DNA of 64,000 bases from Aphis gossypii (Eukaryota; Arthropoda; Insecta; Hemiptera; Aphididae): the NCBI RefSeq assembly GCF_020184175.1, contig NC_065530.1, positions 25,707,260-25,771,259 on the forward strand. Direction: 5' to 3'. Positions 11,987-24,120 of this stretch are shown piece after piece. Numbering within the stretch: position 1 is the stretch's first letter; each line of letters opens with the position of its first letter. The notes under the pieces are model-generated. The model was given only the letters and a program-made list of their open reading frames with translations. It did not search any database and was not told the DNA's origin. The translations under genes were made by a program, and so were the position numbers.

Positions 11987-13259
11987 ATATATATATATAT
12001 ATATATTATGCGTACATATTAAGTATTTATTTTATCATTTTATTTTCACGTTAATATGGCTCTATTTCATGTCACTGCCTGACATCGTTATCATAAAGGA
12101 AATACGAGACATTCAATAACGTTGCCGACTTTTTGTCGCCTCTTTCTTTAATGTGTTTGTTCTTCAAGAAAAACATCCTTTTTATCTTATGTGCAATTTA
12201 CTACGCTAATTACTCCATAAAAGATATAAAAAAAAAAATGTATTAAATACCTTCTAGTCCCAATATTGGTAGAAAATCCCTGTCATGAAAACTAGGACAT
12301 TATTAGTGGTGTTTTAGTGGACGTTTTTTATGTATCAATATTTTTCTCATTTCTAAATTATTTGTATGTATTAAAAATAAATCTATAAGTTTAGTTTTCA
12401 TTTAACACTCAATGTCTATTCGAATATTATTTTATGTATAAATTACTATTATATAAATAATATTATTTGATTTTTAACTCTTAAAATGAGATATTTTAAC
12501 GAATTTACATGCACATCAAATAAATATAAATTACTGTATTGTTTTACATTTAAGAATAATCGTATTTCATAGTAGAATTACTTTCTACTTTAATATTCGT
12601 ATCGAAATTAATTGAAATGAAATGCAAGAGTTCATCAATTAATTTACTATACTTTCAGAGTATCCATTCTTTGTTTTTAACTCATTTCACTTTAAATTTT
12701 ATGATTATAGTATCATTGAATGATTTATATAAATATGAATATGAAAAAAAATAGTATAATAATTTTTATACTTGTATACTTATTTTTAGTTCTATAAAAC
12801 TAAATTTAATTATTTTTTTTAATTATTATTATATCAAGTATACAATATACGTTCCATAAAAGTAGGTACACAATTTCACAATTTAAAAAATACATCATCA
12901 AAATAGCACTATTTTTATTTTTATATCATTCATAGTTATAGTAATTAGAGCTAACAATATTATAGGAAGTAACTAAGTTATATTAATATTTTATATCTAT
13001 TATTTTTGAATATTTTTTGGAATTATATATTATTATATTATATTATTTTTTTATTGAATTATATATTTTTAAAGTCGTTAAATTGTATACAGATCGTTGT
13101 TTATTAAACTATATTCTCGAAAATTATTAACAAAACAAATAGCAATAAATAATATCTAAATTTTAGATTTGAGAATTCCCTACTGAATTTTGTGAATTGT
13201 CAACAAAATAACTATATATAGACACATAATACGTAATATTGTTTTATAAAATATCCGGT
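11987..13259. other. AT-rich non-coding stretch
   Basis: Starts with a (TA)n tract at 11987-12006. The rest is homopolymer-rich AT DNA without any supported feature. Confidence 0.5.
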
Positions 13260-13862
13260 TAACGGAATACACCGGAAACATCGTCGCTATTGATTTCACG
13301 GAGTCACATCCAATGGTAAAGGCGAGCTAAAAATGATTCGTTCGAGGAAAAAACGTCAAAAATATTGGCAACCAAAACACCACCGCCGGTCGTGTGTCAC
13401 AGTGACAGTGCGATAATTGAATTACAGTCGGCGGCGATCGTTGCCAAAACATAGAGGCCTCTCGTCCAGTCTATTTATTTTTTCTCGATAACTGTACGTA
13501 ATGGTATAATGTGCCGTGCGTTTTCAAACGTTCAGGCCCGACCGACCGCGGTAATTTTCATCACCATCGAAACGACGACAACACCGACCTCGGGATATCG
13601 GTCGGAATCTGTCGAGCGATTGGCGTGACGGAGCGGAGCAGCAGTCAGGACCCCAGGGATACGAAACGGAAATTCCGACGTTATTCCCAATTCGGTTTCC
13701 GGCATTATACGCGACGTTGACCTCAAAATTCATCCACGACCCGTTGCACAGAAATAGCGGTTTTGCCAGCCCGAACGTTACTTCGACGATAGTCATGGTC
13801 CGCGGCGCTCTCTTTGTCCGACCGTCGCGTCGAGGCACCCGATTACGATCGCCGATACACAG
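13260..13862 (+). other. CpG-rich island ending in a consensus donor; candidate first exon
   Basis: GC and CpG content are far above the flanks, and the block ends at ACACAG|GTAAAT (GT at 13863-13864). This mirrors the 6.7-7.05 kb island and suggests a + strand promoter and first exon. No TATA box or TCAGT initiator at the right spacing was found. A - strand open frame in the same block is listed separately; the two readings compete. Confidence 0.3.
13524..13838 (-). CDS. Open frame in CpG island, faint DM4/DM12-like pattern
   Basis: This - strand frame opens after a TAA near 13877 and runs to a TGA at 13524. The first in-frame ATG gives about 90 residues starting MTIVEVTFGLAKPL. The first half has a strong purine-first codon bias, which fades in the second half. 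A basic KR pair, then a hydrophobic VTFGLAKPL stretch, GSW and VAYNAGN loosely recall the layout of insect secreted DM4/DM12 proteins, but their FP(E/P)GS signature is missing and cysteines are few. This is a weak hint only; the high GC of the island alone could keep the frame open. Confidence 0.17.
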   Translation of the reverse strand: MPRRDGRTKRAPRTMTIVEVTFGLAKPLFLCNGSWMNFEVNVAYNAGNRIGNNVGISVSYPWGPDCCSAPSRQSLDRFRPISRGRCCRRFDGDENYRGRSGLNV

Positions 13863-14520
13863 GTAAATGCTTTACGCAAATCGAACGGATGAGTCGACGT
13901 AGCGTACATATATTATTATAATATCGTGTCTCGCACAGCATCGGTCATTTGGCTGGAGCTACGCCTGTGTTCTGGCCTGCGGAAATCGAGCCCCTCGAGC
14001 GACGGTTTAACCCGGTTTTGTCGTCTTGTATCGTTTCCCAAACGGCACCAATGCACCACACACCGTGAGGTGTCTAACACTCGCGCACAGGTAGCGCGTG
14101 TGTGCGTGACAGTTTTCGTTAAACCTTTGTCCACCCTATGGTCACACACACTTTCGTTACAATGATTCATCGTCGCCGCCGACCCATATAGCTATTATTC
14201 AATGCGTATTACATAGCACGACAACCACCGAGATCCCTGTCGACTTGGGGTGAGCAAACTGTGTCCTTTTTTTATTATTATTATTATTCTGTTCTTTTTT
14301 TTTTTTTTTCATATTCGAGATGCGAGAACAATCACCGACGGCGTTGATCTTCCACACCTCCCTTCGCCGCCTGACAAGGTTTCGATGGGAGAATAAATGA
14401 GAACGATAAAAACAAAAAAAAAAAAAAACTAAAACAACAACTCCTGAGGGTTGAAAACCTATCTCTGCCAAAAATTGATACTTGACTATGTACAATAAAA
14501 ACTGTGTTGACATTTATAAT
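13863..14520. other. CpG-rich flank of the island, unassigned
   Basis: Moderately GC-rich up to about 14400, with overlapping open frames on both strands of irregular composition. A possible + donor, TTGGG|GTGAGC, lies near 14250. A (TTA)n stretch and poly-T follow at 14267-14310. No gene is called. Confidence 0.3.
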
Positions 14521-17470
14521 AACGGGTTCGTAAAGGATATTATAGGGCGTGCCTAATGGTTTTATATACGTGTTTTTGTGTTAGTTGTTTGTGTATAAAA
14601 TAACCATTGACTTTTAATTAATAGAAACGCATCATTATCGTAGTACAACTTTTTATATTCAGTTGTCCATAAATAGTATTTCGGTGCAAGTTATAATTAA
14701 CAAAATATAAATTACAATAAAAAATTATCTTCAAAAATAAAATAAAACAAAAGTGTAATTATGTTGTAATATTATATTAGACCAGTGCACTTGAATGAAA
14801 CGCTATTACAAAGATTGTTACATTTATGATTTCACATTAACAAATTACTAAGACAATTGACAATTTAAATAATAGGTATCAATGCATGATAAAATATATT
14901 TTAATAAATCGATTTTGGTAAAATATTTTAACAACTTTTCGAAATTAATAAACATATTGTAGATTTTGAAAGGGCTTTTGAACGCTTTTATCCTAATCTT
15001 GTGTAAATAGAAGTTATTTAATCTGAACGGTACCTATTTAAAGTGTATTAAATGAGTTCATATATGTATATTGTGTTTTTTATAATTAAATTATTCTAAA
15101 ACGATCTTAAAAATATTTATTTATTTTTAAAGTTTTATCATCGATGTTTTTTTTTTTTTTTGTATTTTGATCATTAATGACCGAATTAATATATATTCAT
15201 GATCTTGTAATTAAAAATTAAAAATTACGATTCTCGAGAATCGTTTTTTATAATATAGAGTTTTATAAAATACTAAAACTATAATAAGTAAGATTATACA
15301 AATTGTGTGTATTTGAATAAAGGTACTTATAAGGTTATTATTGGAACATCAAAATGATGTACAATATTATTTAATCATGTTTTTAGAACGATTACGAACG
15401 GTTTCATGAAATCATGTTAGTATTTATGTACGTTAAAAAAAAAAAAGAGATCAATATTTATATAATCAACTTTTTTATGCCTCGATAAATTTGAAAAATT
15501 GAATTCATTTTGAAGAAAATACAGTTCTGGAGATCATAACTGACTTTGAGAAGACTTCCGTCAACGCGTTAAATGACATCTAATTGTTTTTTATGTTTGT
15601 ATTTCATAATCGATACGGAAAAAAGTTCAAGATTGAATATTATGGTTCTACAACATATTATACAAGGGATATTGCATTTAGTTGGTAATTCAAAAAGTAC
15701 CTTATATAGCTTTATTTTCTACTGATCAATTAATAAAAGCGGGGATTTGAAAATAGATTTCTGAAAATAAAAATTTTGAGAATTGTTTTATATTATAATA
15801 GGTAATGAAAATCTAAAATAATCCATTAATCTTTGTGTCCCATACAAAATGTATTAGTATCATATTGTCACTCTATTATGGTGTTTCACGGAGAAGTAAC
15901 AGCATTAAATGTTCACAAAATCTTAGTATATTTAATTCCAATCAATCCACAATAAAGGAGAACAATGATAAATCAAATTTAAAATTATTTTTCAAAACGA
16001 ATTCATAAATAAAAATAAAAATGTTTTACCACAATTTGTTGTAAATCTGAAATTTTCTTAAAGCTAGAATATGATCCAATTTATTGTTAAGAGGACATTT
16101 TAAGAACTATTGTATCCAACTTGACTTATCTGGATTTTATTTTATTCAGTTAATTATAGAAATTTATGTTTTATAGAAAACAATTCAATGAAACTTCTAA
16201 TTATATATTACTTTATTTTTGGTTTATTATTCAACTTATAATATCTTACTTTCTGAACATAATTTTATTGACAAATATTTATAGAACTGAGTACATTACC
16301 GATATTTTATTTAAGATAAATACATATATTTATATAGATAATGGCCATAGAAACCATAGAAGCCTAATAATTTAATACTGGTCTCTATGGGATTATCTGG
16401 GTAAGGAATTTTGTTGAACACGGTGCACTTTGATGCGGAATTCCCAACATTGCATTCCACTTATATAATCGAACTATTATGGTACGAAGTAATTTTATTG
16501 ATTTAAACATATAGTTATTTAAGGACACTGCATGTAAACTAGATAATTTTTATTATTTGAATTCCTTCAACATATTTATGTGTAAGATTAGTTAAATATC
16601 ATACTGATAAGTAATAATATTCCAAATTAAAATGTATAATATAGATAGTATAATATAGTATTACAATATATTATGCATTGGATTGTTTCGATACAACCAA
16701 ATGAGTATTAACTTTTTATCTTTTAACATTATAAATAAATATCATATTTTGTTGAAGTTCTATGAAATAATAAATACCTATACAAGATTAAACTACAAAC
16801 TTGCAAATATCTATATTTGTTATAAATTACTCAAAATACAGGTTTAGTTAATTAAAAACCAGCGTTTTATGCTAATTACTAAATAGACACAAAGTAGTTA
16901 TAATAATTAAAAATAATAATTATATTTCGTTTATTTTTTCACTGAACTATGGTAACTACAATTCAAATTAGGTGTAAAAAGACAAAAGGAAAAAAAAAGC
17001 ATTGATAAAATATTTTATAAATTAATTTACGAATAGATTTAATTTTTTTCAGTACTATTATATCATTATAATATTATTCAGACAGTTAAAAAAACTATGT
17101 AATTTATAAAGTTAAAATACTTCAAACATGATGTTATACTTTTTATATTCATAATGATTATGATTCGATGATATTATTTTTGTAACTAAACTATATTGGT
17201 CATTCATAGTAGAACGGTATTTCTAAAAACATTATTCCATCATTTTGTAAGTAATATTTAACACAAATAATAGAATAGATATAGTTCAAAGTTTATCAAA
17301 CAAATAATATTTAATTACTAACGTATTAATCTTATTGTTGTACTATCTAAAATGTTATATTAAATAAGTAGTGCAGTTTACAGTAGGTATGTGTTTTTTG
17401 TTTTAATTAAAAAATGTTGTTTATTGTTGTTCTTTGATCGGAAGGCAATTATTGTTGTTGTTTTTTATAT
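14521..17470. other. AT-rich non-coding stretch
   Basis: Low-complexity AT-rich DNA. Structures noticed are an 18-bp palindrome at 15227-15244 and a small complex patch at 16340-16480. An open + frame of 69 codons at 16166-16375 is almost pure I/N/Y/F/L and is explained by base composition. Confidence 0.5.
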
Positions 17471-17950
17471 TCTTTTACCTTGTTCTGAGAAAACCACATA
17501 GAAATTCTATGAAAAGTTTAATACCTTTAGGTGGTTTACGTTTATAAATTAACCTTTTCAAGACTATAGAAGTTTTTAACGGATCGGATCGGACATGCCG
17601 GACATAAATTCGTAGTACAAGAGTACTGCGGAAACAATCCGGCCGGAAATTAAGGTAATCGAGTTTGGTAGGGAGTTTCTTTTTCGTATTTTCACGAACA
17701 ACAGTTAGAATGGGTGAAAGTAAGGTATAGCATAGTAGAGGAGAAGAGACCATCAATTAAACCTTGCTTGCAGGCTCCGTGAATTTACAAGAGACAATAA
17801 ATATACACCCAGAATATCTGATTCAGTGTCTCACCCACCTCCATTGCTTCACGTTATCCAAGTAACCATTTTCTTTCTCTTTTCACGGAGCGACGCCTTT
17901 CTGTCAGACTTGCCCCATGGGAGTGATAATACACACAAGTGACCGATAAT
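17471..17950. other. Complex island with competing open frames
   Basis: On the + strand an acceptor-like CTTGCTTGCAG ends at 17773. One frame then stays open for 55 codons to TGA at 17940-17942, with a possible donor CAA|GTAACC at 17862. On the - strand 17475-17756 is open for 93 codons with many K/R residues. Neither has a marked purine-first bias and no domain is visible, so the island is recorded but not named. It may be an old exon or transposon remnant. Confidence 0.2.
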
Positions 17951-18108
17951 GACTGTATTTATTCATTATATGTTATATAGAATCGCACTGTTAAAATCTG
18001 CTAACAGTGCTTGAAAAAATAAATAAAAATAAAAATAAATTTAAAAAAAAAGGAGATGACAAGAATAAAATTCGTTCTTTTGACTGTGACATACTGTGTT
18101 AACTTGCT

Positions 18109-18243
18109 ATGACCAAGGAAAAAAGGGTAAGAGGAAGCGTAATCGATTTAACCACAAGGCCATATCGGGGGTGGATCGAAGTGACTTTTTGCACATTGCT
18201 AAGTGCTCCCCGTGGTGCTATTGACGTAGTTGATACCAATTAG
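18109..18243 (+). CDS. Small open frame with strong coding bias, unknown
   Basis: ATG at 18109 follows an in-frame TAA, and the frame runs 44 codons to TAG at 18241-18243. The peptide starts MTKEKRVRGSVIDLTT and includes YRGWIEVTF and GAIDVVDTN. Three quarters of codons start with a purine, much more than nearby DNA. No signal peptide, membrane segment or domain was recognised. No promoter or splice sites clearly define it, so it may be a true small ORF, one exon of something larger, or a fragment of a dispersed element. Confidence 0.22.
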   Translation: MTKEKRVRGSVIDLTTRPYRGWIEVTFCTLLSAPRGAIDVVDTN

Positions 18244-20040
18244 ACGAAGAAGAAAAGTATAGAAGTGTTTGAAAATAAAGCAAATGAAAAAAAAAACACA
18301 AGTAAACTAAGAGCTTCATATTATATGATATATATTATAACATCGAGTTGAATGAAATATACTCAATAGATACCATAGCAAGTATAATATAATATCACAA
18401 TATTTACTTTTCACTCTAAAATATATTTTATAACTATGTATATATTAACAAACTAAAATTAATTATATCTAAACTAAATAATTATATTGTTAATCTCAGA
18501 ATAAAACTTCAGTTTATTATTTTTTTTATTTTTTATAATTTTAACACATAAAATCAATTTTTAACTGCATTATATAATTATTAGTCATTGTGACTAAATT
18601 TTATTTTGAAAAATATTTTCAAATATTTTTTATTTTATGCAGATATTAAATAACATTATAATGAATAGTATAAGTATTAGATACATATGATACAAAAATT
18701 CGTGAAATAAAATTCTGATAATAAAAACCTAACGTACGATTAAATAGAACACTTATTGGATAGATAAATACAATTTTTATATAACAAAACTAAGTTATAA
18801 TTGTATACATAGGTAACATTATAAAAATAAGTTCTATATTATGATTGAATCTTTAATTTAATTATATTATTCAATAAATTGCTGATTATTTAAAGTGACG
18901 GTAAAGTTAATTTGTTGCTATTAGAAACTAAAAATATACGAGTCAGCAATTATAAAACGATTTGAACTATAAAATAAAAATGATTTGATCAAATCTATAA
19001 AAACTTTTTACATTAAGATTAGGCAGAAGATACTTTGTGAATAATTTGTGTTAATAAACTATATTGCTGTATAATCTAATAATTAATAATATCTTAGATT
19101 ACTTAAATATTAGAGGTATTAATTCATAATGAGTGTGTTAATTAAAACATAATGTTGCATAATGTAGGAACTTTTCTGGACAGTTATAAAATTATTGTAC
19201 TTGATATAAAAGTGAAACAAGTTTATTTTTTTCCACAAAACTTCATAAAACGATGTCGTTATAATTGAATTGTTTTCGTTATATTATTTAAGTCAATCAA
19301 TATTTTTAGATGACAGGAAACAAAATTAAAACTTGTTTTAAATTATATTTGTTCCTGTTAACTAAATAATTATATTAAAAACTTCAAGAGTATGGTTAAC
19401 AATATTTCAAAAATAACTACATTTATAAGAGTTAAAATAAAATACTTTTTGATTAAATATAGATACATCAAATAATTTCATAGTTGATATAATAGAATTT
19501 ATGTACACTGTACTACTAATATAAGTAAAAAAATTGATAAGTAGTCATAAAATAACGTATAAACAGTAAATATGATAATAAGAATTATAAAATGCTTATA
19601 TCTATGGAGAAATTACAATGAAAATAAAAACTTAAAATTCTAATACTGATAATTAAAAATAATTAATATTATCATTATTAAAACTAATCTAACCTTAGAA
19701 ATATTTGAATGGTATCTACTATTTTTACAAACAATATCATTTTTTTTTTTTACTCTAAAACTGTTACTAGTTTTGAATATTTATTCTGTACAATATTATT
19801 AATTTAAGATTTGGATTAGTATTTTTATTTATACTATATGTTGAGAAAGATAACTTTGAATAAAAAAAATAAAAATAAAATGAAAAATTTATTAATTATG
19901 ATCAAAACTGCTGTTATTTTTAATAATTGTATATAGATACTGAAAAGTGAAAATTTATGATAATATCATTGCATGTATTTTGCTTCGTATAACCATTGTT
20001 CTGTTTAAATTTGACATTAACCATCTGGGGGTAAGTCTTA
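18244..20040. other. AT-rich non-coding stretch
   Basis: No supported feature; homopolymer-rich AT DNA. A donor-like GGGG|GTAAGT lies near 20031, just before the next island. Confidence 0.5.
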
Positions 20041-20054
20041 GTTATTCGACACAG

Positions 20055-20179
20055 TGGAGGTGAATGGATGTAACGCAGTGTATATGGTTGGCTATGCCAT
20101 TGACGATACTGGTCGAAACGTAAGGCGGGAGGGTCAAGCCATTGTTGAAGAGATCAGAATCCTTTCATTATTATTGGAG
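20055..20179 (+). CDS. Candidate internal exon, unknown protein
   Basis: The block sits between an AG acceptor (CGACACAG, ending at 20054) and a very good donor, TTGGAG|GTGAGC (GT at 20180-20181). It starts two bases into a codon and ends on a codon boundary, giving a 41-residue peptide that includes AVYMVGYAIDDTGRNVRR and AIVEEIRILSLLLE. Over 80% of the first 37 codons begin with a purine, among the strongest coding biases in the window. The acceptor's pyrimidine tract is mediocre. The frame could also run on to TAG at 20270-20272. No family is recognised. With the second open frame at 20291-20509 it may be part of a gene, a pseudogene or an endogenised element. Confidence 0.33.
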
Positions 20180-20290
20180 GTGAGCCCATTCCAGATTCGT
20201 GACTTAAATACAACGTTCGAATTAACGGTATATGTTCCCAAAGCCACATCACTTCCTCGAGTATTCCAATAGCTTGCCATGTTGCTATGA

Positions 20291-20509
20291 ATGGGGCTTA
20301 TACAGTTATACGCCCTTACTAGGGACGCCGCCACTTTATTACCACCACCATTAATATTACCAGACTGGAAATTTAATTTCGATTATTGCTCAGCCATAAC
20401 TGTCATATTGAAATACAATATTGGCACGTGGGTTGTTCAGAAACGTGTTACTCCCCGAATCAGCACGTGGTCGGGATATGTGTGCAGTTCAAAAAATCTA
20501 AATGTATGA
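20291..20509 (+). CDS. Open frame in the same island, unknown
   Basis: A 72-codon + frame from ATG at 20291 to TGA at 20507. The peptide contains ALTRDAATLLPPPLILPDW and IGTWVVQKRVTPRISTW, a protein-like mixture. Purine-first bias is moderate (about 56%). It is in a different frame from the 20055-20179 block and about 110 bp downstream, which fits two pieces of one disrupted coding sequence, or chance. No domain is recognised. Confidence 0.18.
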   Translation: MGLIQLYALTRDAATLLPPPLILPDWKFNFDYCSAITVILKYNIGTWVVQKRVTPRISTWSGYVCSSKNLNV

Positions 20510-22873
20510 AATACCTTGTGGATTTCGGATAGGTTGGAATCAACAAATATATTGTAATTCCATTCAATGTTTGACATATTAAGCATCATACCCTTTTGAG
20601 ATTACTTTTTAATTTATTTTTTTTTCAGAATAGCAGGTTTTATGTCAAAATGATATAAAATAGACATCAGTCAACAAGAATGATTAGTCTATAAAATTTA
20701 AATATCAATAAAAAAAACACTTAAACACAAAAAATCCTATCAAAAGTTAATAAACTTAATAATATATCTACTGAAGAACAATGAGTATTAAATTTCTAAT
20801 GTTCGTATGTGATGCATCACTAACTTCATTTTTGATCTTAACTGACCCAAAAAGTGATTTTATAAAAGAAAAATGAATAGATTATATTGTTATAATGAAT
20901 GAATTATATTATTATAGTGAGTCTTCTTTCTTCAATGGCATAATCATTAATTTAAACTTTTAATAATAATAAATCTTGAGATGAAACACGAAAATATATA
21001 TTTTTCAAAATGGTGTACTTGTAATTAATTATATTATTTTATTAAGTTTTTAGTGACTTTAGACTAAAAAATCGATTTTTAAATTAATAATAATTATACT
21101 GGATTTTTTGTAATTATTATAATTGATCAACATCTTATAAAGTGATTTAAATGTTTAAAACGAATAAACGACGATGTTATATTTTTAAAATACTTACATA
21201 ATTTGATGTTGAGAATCACATAAAAAAATATTTGGTTTATTATAATGTATACTTTCTCATTAAATTAAAGTTAAAAGTAAAATTAAATTCAAATACTAGT
21301 GGATGAATTACTAGTTATGAAATATTATACTTTATTTACCAAAACACATTTATTGTTTAAAGTACTGTGCATAAAAATAAAGTAGAATAATATGATGCAT
21401 AAATCAAAATACAAATAAATACATTTATGTGCTTACTATAATATTTAATAAGTGTTAATAACGTTTATTTTGATTTAATGAAGTACAAACAAAATTAATA
21501 AAAAATATTATGTTCATTCAGTATTCAGTAGAAACTCATAAACTAAACATACTGAGAGAGTGATTTTTTTTTCTAAAACGTAAATTGTATTTTTATTATT
21601 ACATATATTATAACAGGTGTATATATAATTATAATGATGTTTTTAACATAAAATGAGTTTTACTCTAAGTAAATAATAATAATTTAATTTATACTTAGAC
21701 ACATGGTCAACAAATTAAATATTAGATAATATAAAATAATTGTAACTGGAAACAAGTTATAGTTACGTATTTAATTTAATGTCAACTATTTCATAGGCAA
21801 AAATATAAATTAATAAATAGTAACGATAAAAATTTACATTTCAATTTAAAGAATAACAATTTTGATGAGCTGTAGTAATTCAATACCTTGTAAAAATACA
21901 CTATTTCTAAGTAATTTTATTTTTATATCTGTAAAATATAATATACAATGTGCATCCCTAACAAATGGAGAAATTTGTGATATTTAACAATGAAACATTA
22001 CGAGTTTTTTTGCATTTTTATTCCATACAAACGTATACATTTTCATTGCCATATATTGTGTATATTATTATATTTGTTTTATTTAACGGATGTGGTTAAA
22101 TGTTAAAATTATGATAAAAATTAATGTTTCTGGCTTTATCAATATATATTTTTTTTTTTTTTTGAAAATATAATCATGATAAAACTGTGATTTCGTCCTT
22201 AAGAAGAAATTTGAAACTAAATCATCCGTTTGTAATTGATTATTTGATGGCTTTTGATGAGAAATTTATTAGAAAGTTATGATACTAGACTCGTTTATGA
22301 AACTTTCATGATAGTCTAAATATATGTTTATATAAACTAATTACAGTAATAACATAACGATGTTCATTATAAATTTACAACGTTATAATAATAAAACATT
22401 AATTGTAATGTTCGATAACACAACGTGTTCACCACTACACCCTGGACACGTATACACCACTCCAACAATTTGACAATTAAATCGACTATAAATACTACAA
22501 AAATGAAATATAGTACTCACTTAAGTACATATTTTAATTCCTACTGATTTCAAGCCACCGCGTACAACCTAGTAAAGAATTGTTTTTATTTTTCTCTAAT
22601 ATTAGAATAAGACAACCACTATGATCTATGATACAGTAGTCAGATAGTAGAAATGTCAAGTATTCACTTATAAACTTATAAATATTATACGTAACATAGG
22701 TAATAACATATTTTATCTGATTTCTTTATATAAGTGTTTTTCTTCTTATATTTATTGTAAAACTTAATTGTAATAAAATAACTAACATTTCTATTTCATA
22801 TATTTTATCTGTTTACTTTTTCAATATCATGGACTTCATAATCCCCAAAGTCGCAATATGCCGTCTTTCAACT
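20510..22873. other. AT-rich non-coding stretch
   Basis: No supported gene. A short complex patch at about 22410-22480 is open in more than one frame and was not called. Confidence 0.5.
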
Positions 22874-22874
22874 C

Positions 22875-22914
<40 letters not shown>
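22874..22914. repeat. Compound (TA)n(GA)n microsatellite
   Basis: Ten TA units pass directly into eleven GA units, seen directly. Confidence 0.95.
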
Positions 22915-23984
22915 CACAAGACGCACTAACCCATAGTTGCAGGTAACCCGAAAAAAGGGAATCAGTAAGGTTGGTCACTGAGTCTCGTAGATAGATACTA
23001 ACTTATTGGTTCACATAATAATATATTATATAAATGGAATTAAAATTTGAATAATATATATAGTAATAATAATTTTCTCCTTTATGTCATATCATTAAAA
23101 ATTGTTTGCTTATTTTACCTAGAAATAATCGTTAGTTTGATTTATGATTAATGCACAAATTAATGAGTTATATGAGCGATTTTCATTATAATGTTTGATT
23201 ATGGTGTAACCTATTGTATGAAAAACTAGTATGGTACTTTGCATTCCCCATAATAATATAATCATAGAATTATCATACTGAATTTTATGCATAAAATGTT
23301 GTACACTTAATGCTACCATTGCTACCTACCGACCAAGAAAAACTTATAGACATTTTCATGTAAACTTGTCCTATCCTACTCCAGTATCACTACTTGCAAT
23401 TTTTATTTCATAAAATGTACCTGTTTATAAACATATATAAAAATACAAGCTTATATTAGCTTATATTTAGCATCCCTCCTCCACCCAGCCCCCTGACGAT
23501 AACAAATTAAACGTATACATTATGTATATCTAAAACATAATATGTTTAAAATTGTTTTCTAAATAAATTTATTCTTATATTAGTATAATTATTAAGGATA
23601 TATCATTCTGGTGTATGTGATTTTACATTAGCAACCAATAATAAATTTATCAGCTTTTATAATTTTTCATTTATGGAATACAATTTATTGTATTATTAAA
23701 TATTTATTTTTAACTTTGACAAATAATATAAGAAATTAATAAACAACAGTTTATACTTTAATATTAGCTATAAGTGATAATCTTAATTTTAAATACTCAA
23801 TAAACTATAATATTATAAAGTTAGATAAATTAGATATATTTCAATATAATGACCGATATCAAATATTGTCCGGAATTAAAGTTTTTCAAAGAAAAAAAAT
23901 TTCATAATTATTTAAAATTTAAAATTTAAGTAAAGTTTTCTAAAATATTGATTACTGTGTCGGTGATGTTTTTCTTTAACTGAA

Positions 23985-24120
23985 ATGTCAATAAATTCCA
24001 TAAAAACTATGAAAATTCGCAAATTATTTTGTTTTTAAAAATTCATAAAAGTTTCATTTTTAATATTTTATCTTTGATAATGTTTTACAAGGTTTCTCAT
24101 AAGTTATTCTTACTAACGCA
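23985..24120 (+). mobile_element. Fragment of repeat family R1
   Basis: A stretch with the order 'CAATAAATTCC..AAACTATGAAAATTCGCAAATTATTTTG' followed by 'CAAGGTTTCTCATAAG' is similar to the internal unit of the 38085-39566 copy at about 39225-39345, in the same orientation. Divergence is high, so the boundaries are approximate. Confidence 0.4.

Noticed and set aside
16166..16375. Plus-strand 69-codon frame
   Set aside because: Composition I/N/Y/F/L only, as expected for translated AT-rich DNA.
17774..17942. Plus-strand 55-codon frame as a named exon
   Set aside because: Purine-first bias is below half and a longer minus-strand frame adjoins it; left as an unassigned island.
18110..18250. 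Possible tRNA-derived SINE (A-box-like TGGCCTTGTGG on the - strand)
   Set aside because: No B-box at a correct distance and no poly-A tail; the + frame explains the island as well.
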